From Bacteroidales bacterium (GTDB lineage Bacteria; Bacteroidota; Bacteroidia; Bacteroidales; P3): a DNA stretch of 64,000 nucleotides. Below, piece after piece: positions 1 to 9,054 of this stretch (positions are counted from its first letter, which is position 1; the number at the start of each line of letters is the position of its first letter). The notes under the pieces were generated by a model. That model was not told the DNA's origin. It did not search any database and worked only from the letters and a program-made list of their open reading frames with translations. Location of the stretch: the NCBI GenBank assembly GCA_017449525.1, contig JAFTFL010000016.1, positions 124,001 through 188,000 on the forward strand, written 5' to 3'. The position numbers and the translations under genes were made by a program.

Positions 1-120
1 GTCCAGGCGTTGCGACAGTTGTTGCACCTCCTTCGGATTGGGCTGCTCCCCATGCTGACACGAAGTGCCTACCATTGCCATCACACATGCCAAACCCAAT
101 GCAGACAGTGTGCGTTTCAT
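1..120 (-). CDS. Lipoprotein, N-terminal part only
   Basis: Forty codons are visible before the gene runs off the left edge. It starts MKRTLSALGL and has a basic n-region, a hydrophobic stretch and a lipobox ending VGTS-C near residue 20. The mature part begins with a polar Gln/Glu-rich linker. This is a type II signal peptide, so the product should be a lipid-anchored envelope protein. Its function cannot be judged from the fragment. A -7 element lies about 90 bases upstream. Confidence 0.7.
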   Translation of the reverse strand, partial: MKRTLSALGLACVMAMVGTSCQHGEQPNPKEVQQLSQRLD

Positions 121-210
121 ATAACGGCGTTGATTTCTCATACGATACATCATATATCTACTTGTGTTTACTTACTTATCGTGCAGGCAGTACCCACTAC
201 CTGTTAGAAT

Positions 211-219
211 GCAAAAGTA
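211..219 (-). promoter_or_regulatory. Bacteroidetes -7 element (TACTTTTGC)
   Basis: Read on the minus strand this matches TAnnTTTGC, about 90 bases upstream of the lipoprotein start at 120. I see no clear -33 TTG at the expected distance. Confidence 0.45.
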
Positions 220-462
220 CTCATAATGCAGCAGGACAGCGTGCTGTACATTTCTTTTTTTTCAACACAAAGAGTTAGTAAGCACACGAGTTCCCAACAC
301 GATAAACTTCTGCACTGAGTTATTCGCGTCTTCGGCTTTTCATCCTCCTACCTTGGACTTCACACATCGCTACGCCTACAATTATACTTAGACAGCGTGG
401 TAGAACAAGTGCACAGGCGAGGTGTTGGCACTTCGCTACACCTATAATTATATATATAGACA

Positions 463-499
463 GAGGGGCGGCCGTGACCAACATCCACAGCTGCCCCTC
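463..499 (-). terminator. Terminator of gcvP
   Basis: Inverted repeat GAGGGGC (463-469) / GCCCCTC (493-499) lies about 30 bases past the gcvP stop. An AT-rich tract follows on the minus strand. The loop is long, so the call is moderate. Confidence 0.5.
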
Positions 500-530
500 C
501 GTGTTATCAGGGCTTCCTAAGCCTTACAGC

Positions 531-3383
531 CTACTGCTCAGCAGGCCATACTGCTTGCAGATTGCGGTCGCCGTAGGCGTCGTCAATCTTGCTAATCGTA
601 GGCCAGTACTTGTCGTCATGAGGCTGTGGGAAGGCAGCTTTCTGGCGGCTATAGGGCAATGTCCACTCGTCGGCGCATACCACCTGCATGGTGTGTGGTG
701 CGTTACAGATGGGGTTGTTGTGCTCATCGCTTTTGCCGTCGACGATATCCTGTATTTCTTGACGGATGGCAATGAAGGCGTCGCACAGGCGGTCCAGTTC
801 GCTCAAAGGCTCGCTCTCCGTGGGCTCCACCATCAGCGTGTTGTGCACAGGGAATGCCACTGTGGGAGCATGGAATCCATAGTCCATGAGACGCTTTGCT
901 ACGTCGCCCACACTCACCTTCAGGCTCCATTGGCTGAAGTCCAAAATCATCTCGTGTCCGCACATTCCGTTCTTGCCTGTGTAGAGCACTTTATAATAAG
1001 GTTGGAGTCGAGCCCGTAGATAGTTGGCATTAAGGATGGCGTGCTTAGTAGCTTCGGTCAAACCGTTTCCGCCGAGCATCAGCAGGTAGCCGTAGGTAAT
1101 AGGCAGGAGCATGGCACTGCCATAAGGAGCTGCTGCCATCGTTACACCCTTGGAGCCTCCCACTTCCACCACTGGGTGGGTCGGCAGATAGTCGAGCAGT
1201 TTCTCACTGACACCGATTGGGCCAACTCCTGGGCCACCACCACCGTGAGGCATACCGAAGGTCTTGTGGAGGTTGAGGTGGCACACATCGGCACCCATGC
1301 GAGCAGGCGAAGTGAGGCCTACCTGAGCATTCATGTTGGCTCCGTCCATGTATACCAGTCCACCGTTGGCGTGGATGATGTCCACAATCTCCAGGATGCC
1401 TTCTTCAAAAGCACCGTGGGTCGACGGATAGGTAATCATGAGGCAAGCCAGCGTGTCCTTGTACTGTTCTGCCTTGGCACGCAGGTCGTCAATATCCACA
1501 TCGCCACGGTCGTTGCACTTCACCACCACTATTTCCATGCCTGCCTTTGCTGCGCTGGCGGGGTTGGTGCCGTGTGCCGAAGCGGGGATGAGGCATACGG
1601 TGCGCTGAGGTTGCCCGTTGCCTATATGATAATTGCGGATGACTGTCAAGCCACTGTACTCTCCTGCCGAGCCAGCATTGGGCTGGAGCGAGATACCTGC
1701 AAAGCCCGTGATGACTGCCAGACGACGTTCGATGTCGTGAATCATCTCTATGTAGCCTTCAGCTTGGTCGGCCGGCACGAAGGGGTGCATAGCACCAAAT
1801 TCTGCCCAACTGAGGGGCATCATCTCGGCGGCTGCATTCAACTTCATGGTGCAACTTCCAAGCGGAATCATAGCGCGATTGAGCGACAGATCCTTCACCT
1901 CAAGCTTCTTCATGTAACGCATCATCTCGGTCTCGCTGTGGTAACGGTTGAAGACGCTGTGCGTGAGGTAAGCGGTGGTACGCTTCAACTCCTCGGGCAG
2001 TGCCTCAACGGCAGCGCGGCATGCTCCTGTGCAGACGCGCGGTTCCACACTCTTGCCTGCAGCCTCTGCCAAGCAGGCTATGATGGCGTCAATATCGCTG
2101 TGCGAAGTGGTCTCGTCAAGGCTGATGCCGATGCACTCCTCACAGATGTAGCGGAAGTTGATGTGATGTTTCAATGCCACTTCGCGCACCTTGGCGGTGG
2201 GTACTGGACACTGCAGTGCCAATGTGTCGAAGAACACCTTGTTCCACTGCTTGTAGCCATACTTGCTCAGCTCATCGGACAGCACATGAGCCATACCGCA
2301 AATGTTGGATGCTATGGCGCAGATGCCCTGTGGGCCATGCCATGCGGCATAGAAACCACTCATGATGGCCACGAGTGCCGAGGCGGTGCAGACGTTGGAG
2401 GTGGCTTTCTCGCGCTTGATGTGCTGTTCGCGCATGCCGAGAGCCATACGCAGGGCGGGATTACCCTTGGCATCAATACTCCAGCCGATGATACGGCCTG
2501 GGAAGCTGCGCTTGAAGGCATCGGTAACAGCAAAGAATCCTGCTGCGGGACCGCCGAAGCCCATGGGGATGCCAAAGCGCTGTGCAGAACCGAAGGCGCA
2601 GTCTGCACCCATTTCACCAGGGGTCTTGAACAAGGCCAAAGCCAGCAGGTCTGTAGCCATGCCTACGAAGATGCCCTGCTCGTGAGCCTGAGCTATGAAC
2701 TCGGTGTAGTCTCTCACCTCGCCGAACTGGTTGGGGTTCTGCACTACGGCACCGAAGTAAGTTTTGTCGAGTTTGACCTCGCAAGCCTTGCCCGTAACGA
2801 TTTCGATGCCACGGGGAGCAGCGTTGGTTCGCATGACAGCCAGCGTCTGAGGCAACACACCTTCGTCCACGAAGAACTTGCATACGCCCTCTTTCACAGC
2901 TGCGCGGCTGCGACTGTTGTAGAACATAATCATGCATTCGCCACCAGCTGTAGCCTCGTCGAGAAGTGATGCGTTGGCCAAGGGCAAGCCCGTCATGTCG
3001 GCCACCATTGTCTGGTAGGTCATCAAGGCTTCGAGACGTCCCTGGCTAATCTCGGTCTGATAGGGAGTGTAAGCGGTGTACCAACCTGCATTCTCAAACA
3101 CGTTGCGCATGATGACAGCAGGGGTGATGGTGCCATAGTAGCCCATTCCGATGTAGGTACGATAAAGCTTGTTCTTCTGAGCCAGTTCACGCATACGACC
3201 CAAGAACTCGTACTCGTTGATTCCTTCCTCAAGGGCAAGAGGCTGCGACAGACGGATGTGAGCGGGCACCGTCTTGTCTATAAGTTCATCCATCGATGAG
3301 ACGCCAATGGCATGGAGCATTTTTTCCTCCTCAGCAGGCAAGCTGACACCATTGTGGCGCGGTGTGAAGTTGTTACTAATCAT
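531..3383 (-). CDS. gcvP: Glycine dehydrogenase (decarboxylating), P-protein
   Basis: This 950-residue protein is a full-length single-chain P-protein of the glycine cleavage system. It decarboxylates glycine using PLP and passes the aminomethyl group to lipoyl-H-protein. The N-terminal half has the family stretch GMGYYGTITPAVI and the C-terminal half repeats the fold. The PLP lysine is in NLHKTFGMPHGGGGPG, with Lys at about residue 707. The start at 3383 (MISNNFTPRH) lies about 50 bases downstream of a TACCTTTGC -7 element. The gene is alone: gcvT and gcvH are not in the window. Long open frames antisense to it are a codon-bias effect. Confidence 0.97.
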   Translation of the reverse strand: MISNNFTPRHNGVSLPAEEEKMLHAIGVSSMDELIDKTVPAHIRLSQPLALEEGINEYEFLGRMRELAQKNKLYRTYIGMGYYGTITPAVIMRNVFENAGWYTAYTPYQTEISQGRLEALMTYQTMVADMTGLPLANASLLDEATAGGECMIMFYNSRSRAAVKEGVCKFFVDEGVLPQTLAVMRTNAAPRGIEIVTGKACEVKLDKTYFGAVVQNPNQFGEVRDYTEFIAQAHEQGIFVGMATDLLALALFKTPGEMGADCAFGSAQRFGIPMGFGGPAAGFFAVTDAFKRSFPGRIIGWSIDAKGNPALRMALGMREQHIKREKATSNVCTASALVAIMSGFYAAWHGPQGICAIASNICGMAHVLSDELSKYGYKQWNKVFFDTLALQCPVPTAKVREVALKHHINFRYICEECIGISLDETTSHSDIDAIIACLAEAAGKSVEPRVCTGACRAAVEALPEELKRTTAYLTHSVFNRYHSETEMMRYMKKLEVKDLSLNRAMIPLGSCTMKLNAAAEMMPLSWAEFGAMHPFVPADQAEGYIEMIHDIERRLAVITGFAGISLQPNAGSAGEYSGLTVIRNYHIGNGQPQRTVCLIPASAHGTNPASAAKAGMEIVVVKCNDRGDVDIDDLRAKAEQYKDTLACLMITYPSTHGAFEEGILEIVDIIHANGGLVYMDGANMNAQVGLTSPARMGADVCHLNLHKTFGMPHGGGGPGVGPIGVSEKLLDYLPTHPVVEVGGSKGVTMAAAPYGSAMLLPITYGYLLMLGGNGLTEATKHAILNANYLRARLQPYYKVLYTGKNGMCGHEMILDFSQWSLKVSVGDVAKRLMDYGFHAPTVAFPVHNTLMVEPTESEPLSELDRLCDAFIAIRQEIQDIVDGKSDEHNNPICNAPHTMQVVCADEWTLPYSRQKAAFPQPHDDKYWPTISKIDDAYGDRNLQAVWPAEQ

Positions 3384-3430
3384 TTGTGTATTATAATTAA
3401 TGTACTTGATATACTATTGCATACTCGCTG

Positions 3431-3439
3431 GCAAAGGTA
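3431..3439 (-). promoter_or_regulatory. gcvP -7 element (TACCTTTGC)
   Basis: Exact match to TAnnTTTGC on the minus strand, 48 bases before the gcvP start. No convincing -33 TTG is seen. Confidence 0.6.
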
Positions 3440-3584
3440 CAAAAAACTTCAAATATGGCAGGCGCTACCCTGTGGAAAGATAGTAACAGCCGCCGTGCGC
3501 GTGGCGATATATGCGTTGAACAGGCTGCACTGTGCTGACTTTGAGGTGGACTGGCCACAGGCCACGAAGCAAACGAATTCCCTG

Positions 3585-3616
3585 TTGTGCATGCAGTTAA
3601 TTATTCGTACCTTTGC
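3585..3616 (+). promoter_or_regulatory. Promoter reading into palindrome array A
   Basis: TTG (3585-3587), 20 bases, then TACCTTTGC (3608-3616). Both halves fit the Bacteroidetes -33/-7 promoter. No credible gene follows for about 450 bases. The transcript would cross the palindrome array and could reach the membrane-protein gene at 4070. Confidence 0.55.
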
Positions 3617-3714
3617 CCCTCCTTATGGCAGGAAACAGCACCCTCCTACCCTGCTTTCTTTTCCCCTTCGCTCAGCACATTTTCCTCGGTGTTTCGATGG
3701 CCGCGGATTCCTCT

Positions 3715-3856
3715 GCCGTACGGCCTGCTGCTTTATGCCGCACGGCATTCTGCCTTCCGCTCCTGCAAATCCATGTGAGACACGTAGTAACTGCACCGTC
3801 AAGCCGTACGGTGCCGAGCCGTATGCCGTACGACACCGCTTTCCCCGCTGTACGGC
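3715..3856. repeat. Palindrome array A (ATGCCGTACGGCAT family)
   Basis: Five near-copies of the palindrome core occur in about 140 bases: GCCGTACGGC (3715), GCCGCACGGC (3737), GCCGTACGG (3803), ATGCCGTACGAC (3823) and CTGTACGGCATC (3846). Spacing is irregular, so this is not CRISPR-like. The same motif recurs near 16.0, 27.4 and 48.5 kb, always outside genes. Confidence 0.7.
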
Positions 3857-4031
3857 ATCGACCCATCGGCCGCACAGTCTGAATCCCTGGGGCGTACCTG
3901 CTCCGAGAAAACGCTCCTTGCGGCCTCGAAAGGCGGTCGCCGAGGGGATACAACGCAACGGTAGGACACAACGACCGCCTCTCCCACGACTGCACAGCCC
4001 GTTGAGCACAATGCAATAGCACAAAAATACG

Positions 4032-4040
4032 TATCTTTGC
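4032..4040 (+). promoter_or_regulatory. -7 element (TATCTTTGC) of glycan operon
   Basis: TATCTTTGC lies 30 bases before the ATG at 4070. It makes the in-frame TTG at 4037 an unlikely start, since that codon overlaps the promoter. Confidence 0.6.
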
Positions 4041-4069
4041 ATCGATTACCAACAATATTGCCACACATT

Positions 4070-4606
4070 ATGACACTTGCTATCAGTCAATCGCGTCTCA
4101 GGACTACGCTGCTCGACCTACTGATTTTGGAGGTAATGTGCCTCGTGCCGACCTTCAGTCACCTGCTGTCTATACCCCTCTATCAAGCCGACCCGATGCG
4201 GCTGCTGCTCTTGGCGGGCATGTTGCTCGTAGCCAACCGGCGCAATGCCTACCTGTTGGCCTGCGCGCTACCCTTAGTGAGTTGCCTCGTAAGCGGTATG
4301 CCAACGCCCACTAAAGTCCTCATCATGGTAGCCGAACTCAATGTGCAAGTAGCCCTCTTCTACCAGCTCCGTGACCTGCTGAGCCAACGGCTTTCGCCTC
4401 GTCGCCGCCTGTCGCAGATGGGCGTTACCGTGCTATCGCTCTGCGCCGCCACAGTGGGTGCCAAACTGGTGTACTACGGGTTGAAAGCCCTGATTCTTTC
4501 GCCGGCCGTAGTTGTCAGCACGCCACTCGGGCTGCAGGCCTGCATGATGCTGGCCGCAGCCGTCGTGTTTGCCCTGTTCTGGAGTTCAGACAAAAACAAC
4601 GCATAG
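4070..4606 (+). CDS. Multi-pass inner-membrane protein, unknown function
   Basis: A 178-residue very hydrophobic protein with about five predicted membrane segments. A short basic stretch (QRLSPRRRLSQ) sits before the last two. The segment PLVSCLVSGMPTPTK followed by an acidic helix recalls S-components of ECF vitamin transporters, but that is a resemblance only. ATG 4070 is chosen over TTG 4037 because the latter overlaps the -7 element. The stop is one base before the GTG of the cytidylyltransferase, so they form one operon. I do not recognise the family with certainty. Confidence 0.75.
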   Translation: MTLAISQSRLRTTLLDLLILEVMCLVPTFSHLLSIPLYQADPMRLLLLAGMLLVANRRNAYLLACALPLVSCLVSGMPTPTKVLIMVAELNVQVALFYQLRDLLSQRLSPRRRLSQMGVTVLSLCAATVGAKLVYYGLKALILSPAVVVSTPLGLQACMMLAAAVVFALFWSSDKNNA

Positions 4607-4607
4607 C

Positions 4608-5315
4608 GTGAGCGTCGTTGCGGTCATCCTGGCTGGCGGAAGCGGCAAGCGCATGGGCACCGACCTGCCTAAACAATACCTGCAGGTAGGCGACCGTATG
4701 GTGTTGGAACACACTCTTGCACGCTTTGACCATCACCCTGGTGTGGACGAACTGGCCGTGGTGCTGCACGACGACTATCGCCCCCTGCTGCAGGATGCCG
4801 TGGAGCGTCATCCCTGCACCAAGCCGCTGCGCATGCTGCGCGGTGGCAGCGAGCGCTACCTGTCGGTACTATCGGCGGTGCAGGCCTATGCCGACCGCCC
4901 CGACGACATTCTGCTGCTGCACGATGCGGCTCGCCCCCTGGTGGAGGCCGGCACCATCAGCAGTGTGCTGCAAGCCATGGCAACGCACGATGCCGCCGTG
5001 GTGGCCGTACCGACCGTGGACACACCCCTGCTGAGCAATGCTGACGGCAGCCTAATGGAGCAACCACTACAGCGCAGTCGCGTGTACTTGGCGCAGACAC
5101 CCCAAGCCTTTCGGCAACAGGTGGTGGCACGCGCCTACACCAAAGCCTTAGCTGCAGGCCCCATCGACAGTACGGACGACGCTGGCCTGGTGGCTCGCCA
5201 CCTGCCCCACGTCGCCATTGCCATCGTGCCTGGCAAACCGACCAACATCAAAATAACCTACCCCGACGACCTGCTCCGCTTAGAGCACGCCCTCGGCCTG
5301 CAAGCCACCTCATGA
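4608..5315 (+). CDS. ispD: IspD-type cytidylyltransferase
   Basis: A 235-residue nucleotidyltransferase, full length for IspD, which makes CDP-methylerythritol from MEP and CTP in the non-mevalonate pathway. Motifs are LAGGSGKRMG with PKQYL (nucleotide loop), HDAARPLV, VPTVDTPL, TPQAF, STDDAGLV and TNIKITYPDDL. It starts at GTG 4608, one base after the previous stop, and overlaps the next ATG as ATGA. The glycan neighbours (Glf, glycosyltransferase) leave a second reading open: a TarI-like enzyme making CDP-ribitol for a surface polymer, which shares these motifs. IspD is favoured because no dedicated polyol reductase is adjacent. Confidence 0.8.
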   Translation: MSVVAVILAGGSGKRMGTDLPKQYLQVGDRMVLEHTLARFDHHPGVDELAVVLHDDYRPLLQDAVERHPCTKPLRMLRGGSERYLSVLSAVQAYADRPDDILLLHDAARPLVEAGTISSVLQAMATHDAAVVAVPTVDTPLLSNADGSLMEQPLQRSRVYLAQTPQAFRQQVVARAYTKALAAGPIDSTDDAGLVARHLPHVAIAIVPGKPTNIKITYPDDLLRLEHALGLQATS

Positions 5316-6418
5316 ACTACGATTACCTCATAGTGGGTGCAGGCCTGTACGGCTGCGCCTTTGCACGTGCAGCCACCGACCGCGGCAAGCGATGCCTCAT
5401 CGTGGAACGAAAGGCACACATAGGCGGCAGTTGCTACACCGAACGCATGGCCGACATCGATGTGCACATGTATGGGGCTCACATCTTCCACACCTCGGAC
5501 AGCGCCGCTTGGGAGTTCGCCCTACGCTTTGCGCACTTCAACAACTACATCAATGCACCAGTGGCTAACTACAACGGCACAATACTAAACCTGCCGTTCA
5601 ACATGAATACCTACTGCCGCCTCTGGCACGACGTGCAGACACCGGCGCAGGCCATGACTCGCATTGACGAACAGCGTGCACCTTACGCCTCTATAACCCA
5701 CCCTGCCAACCTCAAGGAGCAAGCCCTGAAACTGGTGGGAGACGACCTGTATTACACCCTGGTGGAAGGATATAGCGAGAAACAGTGGGGACGCAAGGCC
5801 ACCGACATTCCACCCCACTACATCAAGCGGCTGCCACTGCGCTTCACCTTCGACAACAACTACTTCACCGATGTGCATCAAGGTATACCCACCGAGGGCT
5901 ACACCCACATGATGCAGCGCATGACCGAAGGCATAGAGGTGCGGCTGAACACCGACTACCTCGCCCACCGCGCCGAATTGACGGCACTGGCAGCACGCAC
6001 GGTCTACACCGGAGCCATCGACGCACTGATGGACTACCGATACGGCACGCTCGACTACCGCAGTCTCCGCTTTGAACATAGGCTGATGCGCGGCGTGAGC
6101 AACTACCAAGGCAACGCCGTCGTGAACCACACAGCCGCACAACCGGCTTACACACGCACTATAGAACACAAGCACTTTGTCTTCGGCACACAGCCCGACA
6201 CCGTGGTCTCGACCGAATACCCCACCACATACGACGGCACCAACGAGCCCTTCTACCCCATCGAAGACGAGCGCAACCGCACTCTCGCCAACCGCTACCA
6301 AGAGGAAGCCCGACAACAACCGGACCTGTGGATTGGCGGACGGCTGGCCGAATACCGCTACTTCGATATGGACGACACCCTAATAGAGGTGCTGCGCCAC
6401 CCCTGGCTGCAACCTTGA
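5312..6418 (+). CDS. glf: UDP-galactopyranose mutase
   Basis: A 368-residue FAD enzyme converting UDP-galactopyranose to UDP-galactofuranose, the donor for galactofuranose in surface glycans. Visible motifs are the dinucleotide fold VGAGLYGCAFA with the GGSCYTE loop, YGAHIFHTSD, NLPFNMNTY, EGYSEKQWGR and the late GTLDYRSLRFE. Length is normal for the family. It overlaps the cytidylyltransferase stop by four bases, so translation is probably coupled. Its presence argues that the following glycosyltransferase builds a Galf-containing glycan. Confidence 0.95.
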   Translation: MNYDYLIVGAGLYGCAFARAATDRGKRCLIVERKAHIGGSCYTERMADIDVHMYGAHIFHTSDSAAWEFALRFAHFNNYINAPVANYNGTILNLPFNMNTYCRLWHDVQTPAQAMTRIDEQRAPYASITHPANLKEQALKLVGDDLYYTLVEGYSEKQWGRKATDIPPHYIKRLPLRFTFDNNYFTDVHQGIPTEGYTHMMQRMTEGIEVRLNTDYLAHRAELTALAARTVYTGAIDALMDYRYGTLDYRSLRFEHRLMRGVSNYQGNAVVNHTAAQPAYTRTIEHKHFVFGTQPDTVVSTEYPTTYDGTNEPFYPIEDERNRTLANRYQEEARQQPDLWIGGRLAEYRYFDMDDTLIEVLRHPWLQP

Positions 6419-6479
6419 CCACTGCACAACCACCCACCGGAATACCCCTCATGCCACACAAAACCTATAGAACCGAATC

Positions 6480-7487
6480 ATGAAAGTGTCCGTTATATTG
6501 CCCGTCTACGGCGTGGCCGACTACATAGTACAATGCACCCGTTCACTACTGGATCAGACGTTGGACGAAGTGGAATACCTCTTTGTGGACGACCACGGAC
6601 CCGACAACAGCATTGAGCTGGCCCAACAAGCCATAGCAGGCCATCCCAAAGCAGCCAACTTCCGCTTTCTGCGCCCCGAGCACAACCTCGGTGCAGGCTG
6701 TGCACGCAACTATGCCTTGCCCTACGCCACGGGAGAGTACGTGGCATTCGTCGATTCCGACGACACCATAGAGCCCGACATGTTGGAACTGCTATATAAC
6801 AAAGCAGTGCAGACCAATGCCGACCTATGCTGCTGCCAACTGCAGAAGTACGACCCCGAAGGCCATGCTGGCGACATACTAAGCAATCCGCGTGTGGAAG
6901 ACGGCCCACTGACCCACGACAAGCGAGCCTATGTGCTAACCCATTACGTATCGCTCTTCTCGTCCTTCCTCTACCGACGCAACTTCATTGAGCAGAACCA
7001 CATTGAGTTTCCACCCGACCGCTCAGCCGACGACAGTTACTTTGTCTCCTGCGCCTGGATGACAGCCCAACGCATAGCCTACGTAGACCGTCCGCTATAC
7101 CGCTACCTCATCCGCCCTGGCTCGGTTACTACCACACAGGACAGCGACAAATACCGCAAGCGGTTGGCCGTTTTTGCCAAGTTAATGCATTATGCCAAAG
7201 AAAGTGGTGCCTACGCCGAGTTCAGCGAAGAAATAGACTACATGTATCTGAAGAAGGGCTACCTCTCATCGGCCACCAACCACATCATCAACTCCACGCG
7301 TCCCAATCGCGCAGCCCTTGACATCATACGCAGCGAGCTGCTGCAGCAAGTGCCCAACTATCGGAGCAATCGCTACTATCGCTCGCAACCCTCGATGCGC
7401 GTCATGGTGAGCATGCTGCACTACTGCCCCCGCTTGGCCATACCGCTGCTGCGCACCTACGCCAAGCGCAACAATATAGTAAGCTAA
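6480..7487 (+). CDS. Family 2 glycosyltransferase
   Basis: A 335-residue GT-A fold transferase. It starts MKVSVILPVYGV, has the nucleotide-binding VDDHGPDNS, the metal-binding FVDSDD and an acidic PDRSADDSY segment at the acceptor side. The C-terminal third is basic and helical with no membrane span, as in cytoplasmic GT2 enzymes that extend lipid-linked glycans. It lies 61 bases after glf and is probably co-transcribed. Donor and acceptor cannot be read from sequence; UDP-Galf is plausible from the neighbour. Confidence 0.9.
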   Translation: MKVSVILPVYGVADYIVQCTRSLLDQTLDEVEYLFVDDHGPDNSIELAQQAIAGHPKAANFRFLRPEHNLGAGCARNYALPYATGEYVAFVDSDDTIEPDMLELLYNKAVQTNADLCCCQLQKYDPEGHAGDILSNPRVEDGPLTHDKRAYVLTHYVSLFSSFLYRRNFIEQNHIEFPPDRSADDSYFVSCAWMTAQRIAYVDRPLYRYLIRPGSVTTTQDSDKYRKRLAVFAKLMHYAKESGAYAEFSEEIDYMYLKKGYLSSATNHIINSTRPNRAALDIIRSELLQQVPNYRSNRYYRSQPSMRVMVSMLHYCPRLAIPLLRTYAKRNNIVS

Positions 7488-7547
7488 ACTACCACCCAAA
7501 ACTCCACATCGCACCAGATACACACCGTATTGCCAACACAAAGAGCC

Positions 7548-8801
7548 ATGGACATCATCATCGGAGCAGGCATATCAGGCCTCAGCTATGCCGCCGCATC
7601 GCAGGGCGACTACCTCATCATCGAACAAGAAGACCGTATTGGCGGCTACTGCAAAACCATCAAACAAGAGGGTTTTGTGTGGGACTACTCAGGTCATTTC
7701 TTCCACTTTCAGCACCCCGAGATACGCGATTACGTAATGGAACGCATTGCTGCAGACGAGATGTTGAACGTGGAGAAACACACACAAATATACTATGCCG
7801 ACAGGCTCGTGGACTTCCCTTTCCAGATGAACATACACCAGCTGCCGCAGGAGGAGTTCATCGATTGCCTATACGACCTGTTCACCATCTCCCCGACAGC
7901 CGAGAATGACCTGCACTCTTTCAAGAGCATGCTCTATGCGAAGTTTGGTCGATCCATAGCAGAAAAATTCCTCATACCCTACAATACGAAGCTCTACGCC
8001 ACTGACCTTGACAAGCTCGACATTGATGCCATGGGACGTTTCTTCCCCTATGCCGACCGCGAACAAATAGTGCGTAACTTCCGCCACCCCGAGACGCGCT
8101 CCTACAACGCCTCGTTCCTCTACCCCAAGGAGGGTTGCGAGCGAATAGTCAAGTCCATAGCCTCACACGTCGACCCCGCACGGATTGCCCTCGGCGAGAC
8201 TGTGTCGTCTATTGACACGGCCACGCACACCGTGTACACTTCGCGCCGCACCCTGCACTACGACCGCCTCATCTCCACCATGCCCCTACCTCGACTGCTG
8301 GAATCATGCAGTATAGCCGTGCCCGAGGGAATCTACACCTGGAATAAGGTTCTCGTGTTCAACCTCGGCTTCGACCGTAAAGGAAAAGAGACGCGCAACT
8401 GCTGGATATACTTTCCTCAGCGCGACCTCGTGTTCTATCGCGTAGGCTTTTACGACAACATCATTGGGCAAGACCGCATGTCGCTCTACGTCGAAATAGG
8501 CTTTCCTCAAAAGCAGGCGAACCTAAACATAGCGGAACTGCGCGAGCAGACCCTCGACGACCTACAACGTGTCGGCATCGTTGCACCCGACCAGCAGCTC
8601 GTGGCTGAGCACCATGTTGTGATGAATCCAGCCTATGTCCATATCACCAAACAGTCGGAAGCCGACAAGCAACAGCGTTTTGCCCAACTGGCCGAGAGCC
8701 AGGTGTACAGCATCGGAAGGTATGGAGAGTGGAAGTATTGCTCGTTAGAGGACAACATCTTTGACGCTTTTGCCCTGGCCAAGCGACTCGCGACTCGCTG
8801 A
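7548..8801 (+). CDS. FAD-dependent amine oxidase / protoporphyrinogen oxidase-like protein
   Basis: A 417-residue flavoprotein with an N-terminal Rossmann motif IIGAGISGLSYA and EQEDRIGGYC, then the family segment WDYSGHFFHF. It resembles the NAD(P)-binding amine-oxidase-like proteins common in LPS and capsule loci, distantly related to Glf. ATG 7548 is chosen since the nucleotide fold begins at residue 3; an upstream TTG in frame (7530) adds only six residues. It is the last gene of the operon. Substrate unknown; sugar-nucleotide oxidation or isomerisation is inferred from context. Confidence 0.85.
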   Translation: MDIIIGAGISGLSYAAASQGDYLIIEQEDRIGGYCKTIKQEGFVWDYSGHFFHFQHPEIRDYVMERIAADEMLNVEKHTQIYYADRLVDFPFQMNIHQLPQEEFIDCLYDLFTISPTAENDLHSFKSMLYAKFGRSIAEKFLIPYNTKLYATDLDKLDIDAMGRFFPYADREQIVRNFRHPETRSYNASFLYPKEGCERIVKSIASHVDPARIALGETVSSIDTATHTVYTSRRTLHYDRLISTMPLPRLLESCSIAVPEGIYTWNKVLVFNLGFDRKGKETRNCWIYFPQRDLVFYRVGFYDNIIGQDRMSLYVEIGFPQKQANLNIAELREQTLDDLQRVGIVAPDQQLVAEHHVVMNPAYVHITKQSEADKQQRFAQLAESQVYSIGRYGEWKYCSLEDNIFDAFALAKRLATR

Positions 8802-9054
8802 GAATCCACCTACCACTGGCACACCGCACAAAGCGTAGCACTACACAAGGCGGCGTTGTGCCTGACCGCATTCGCACTAACAAAGGGCAACTCCGAATAG
8901 TCCGCCCCACACGCATCGCCACGACAGAGTGCAGCGCAGCCTTCTGCAACGTAAGCCTGTCAACGATTGAGCGTTAATAATTCGCGCCCTCACTCGCGCG
9001 GGAGCGTAGGTGCATTGCGTAACTTAGCATAAGATTAAAAACAACACCTGTGCT

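Larger units (their letters stand above)
121..530. other. Intergenic spacer
   Basis: This spacer contains the lipoprotein promoter and the gcvP terminator. It also has two imperfect direct copies (about 358-394 and 430-462) of a stretch of the form CTACrCCTAyAATTATA...TAGACAG. No coding sequence is supported. Confidence 0.5.
3384..4069. other. Divergent spacer with palindrome array A
   Basis: This spacer separates gcvP (minus) from the glycan operon (plus). It contains the gcvP promoter, a plus-strand promoter at 3585-3616, array A and a -7 element at 4032. Short open frames here overlap each other on both strands, look low-complexity and match no family I know, so I do not call genes. Confidence 0.6.

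Noticed and set aside
1041..2969. A 642-codon open frame antisense to gcvP
   Set aside because: It lies wholly within a clear P-protein gene, has no domain and no signal peptide. Such frames arise from the biased codon use of highly expressed GC-rich genes.
3715..3856. Palindrome array considered as a CRISPR array
   Set aside because: Units are about 10-14 bases and palindromic, with irregular spacing and no cas genes anywhere in the window.
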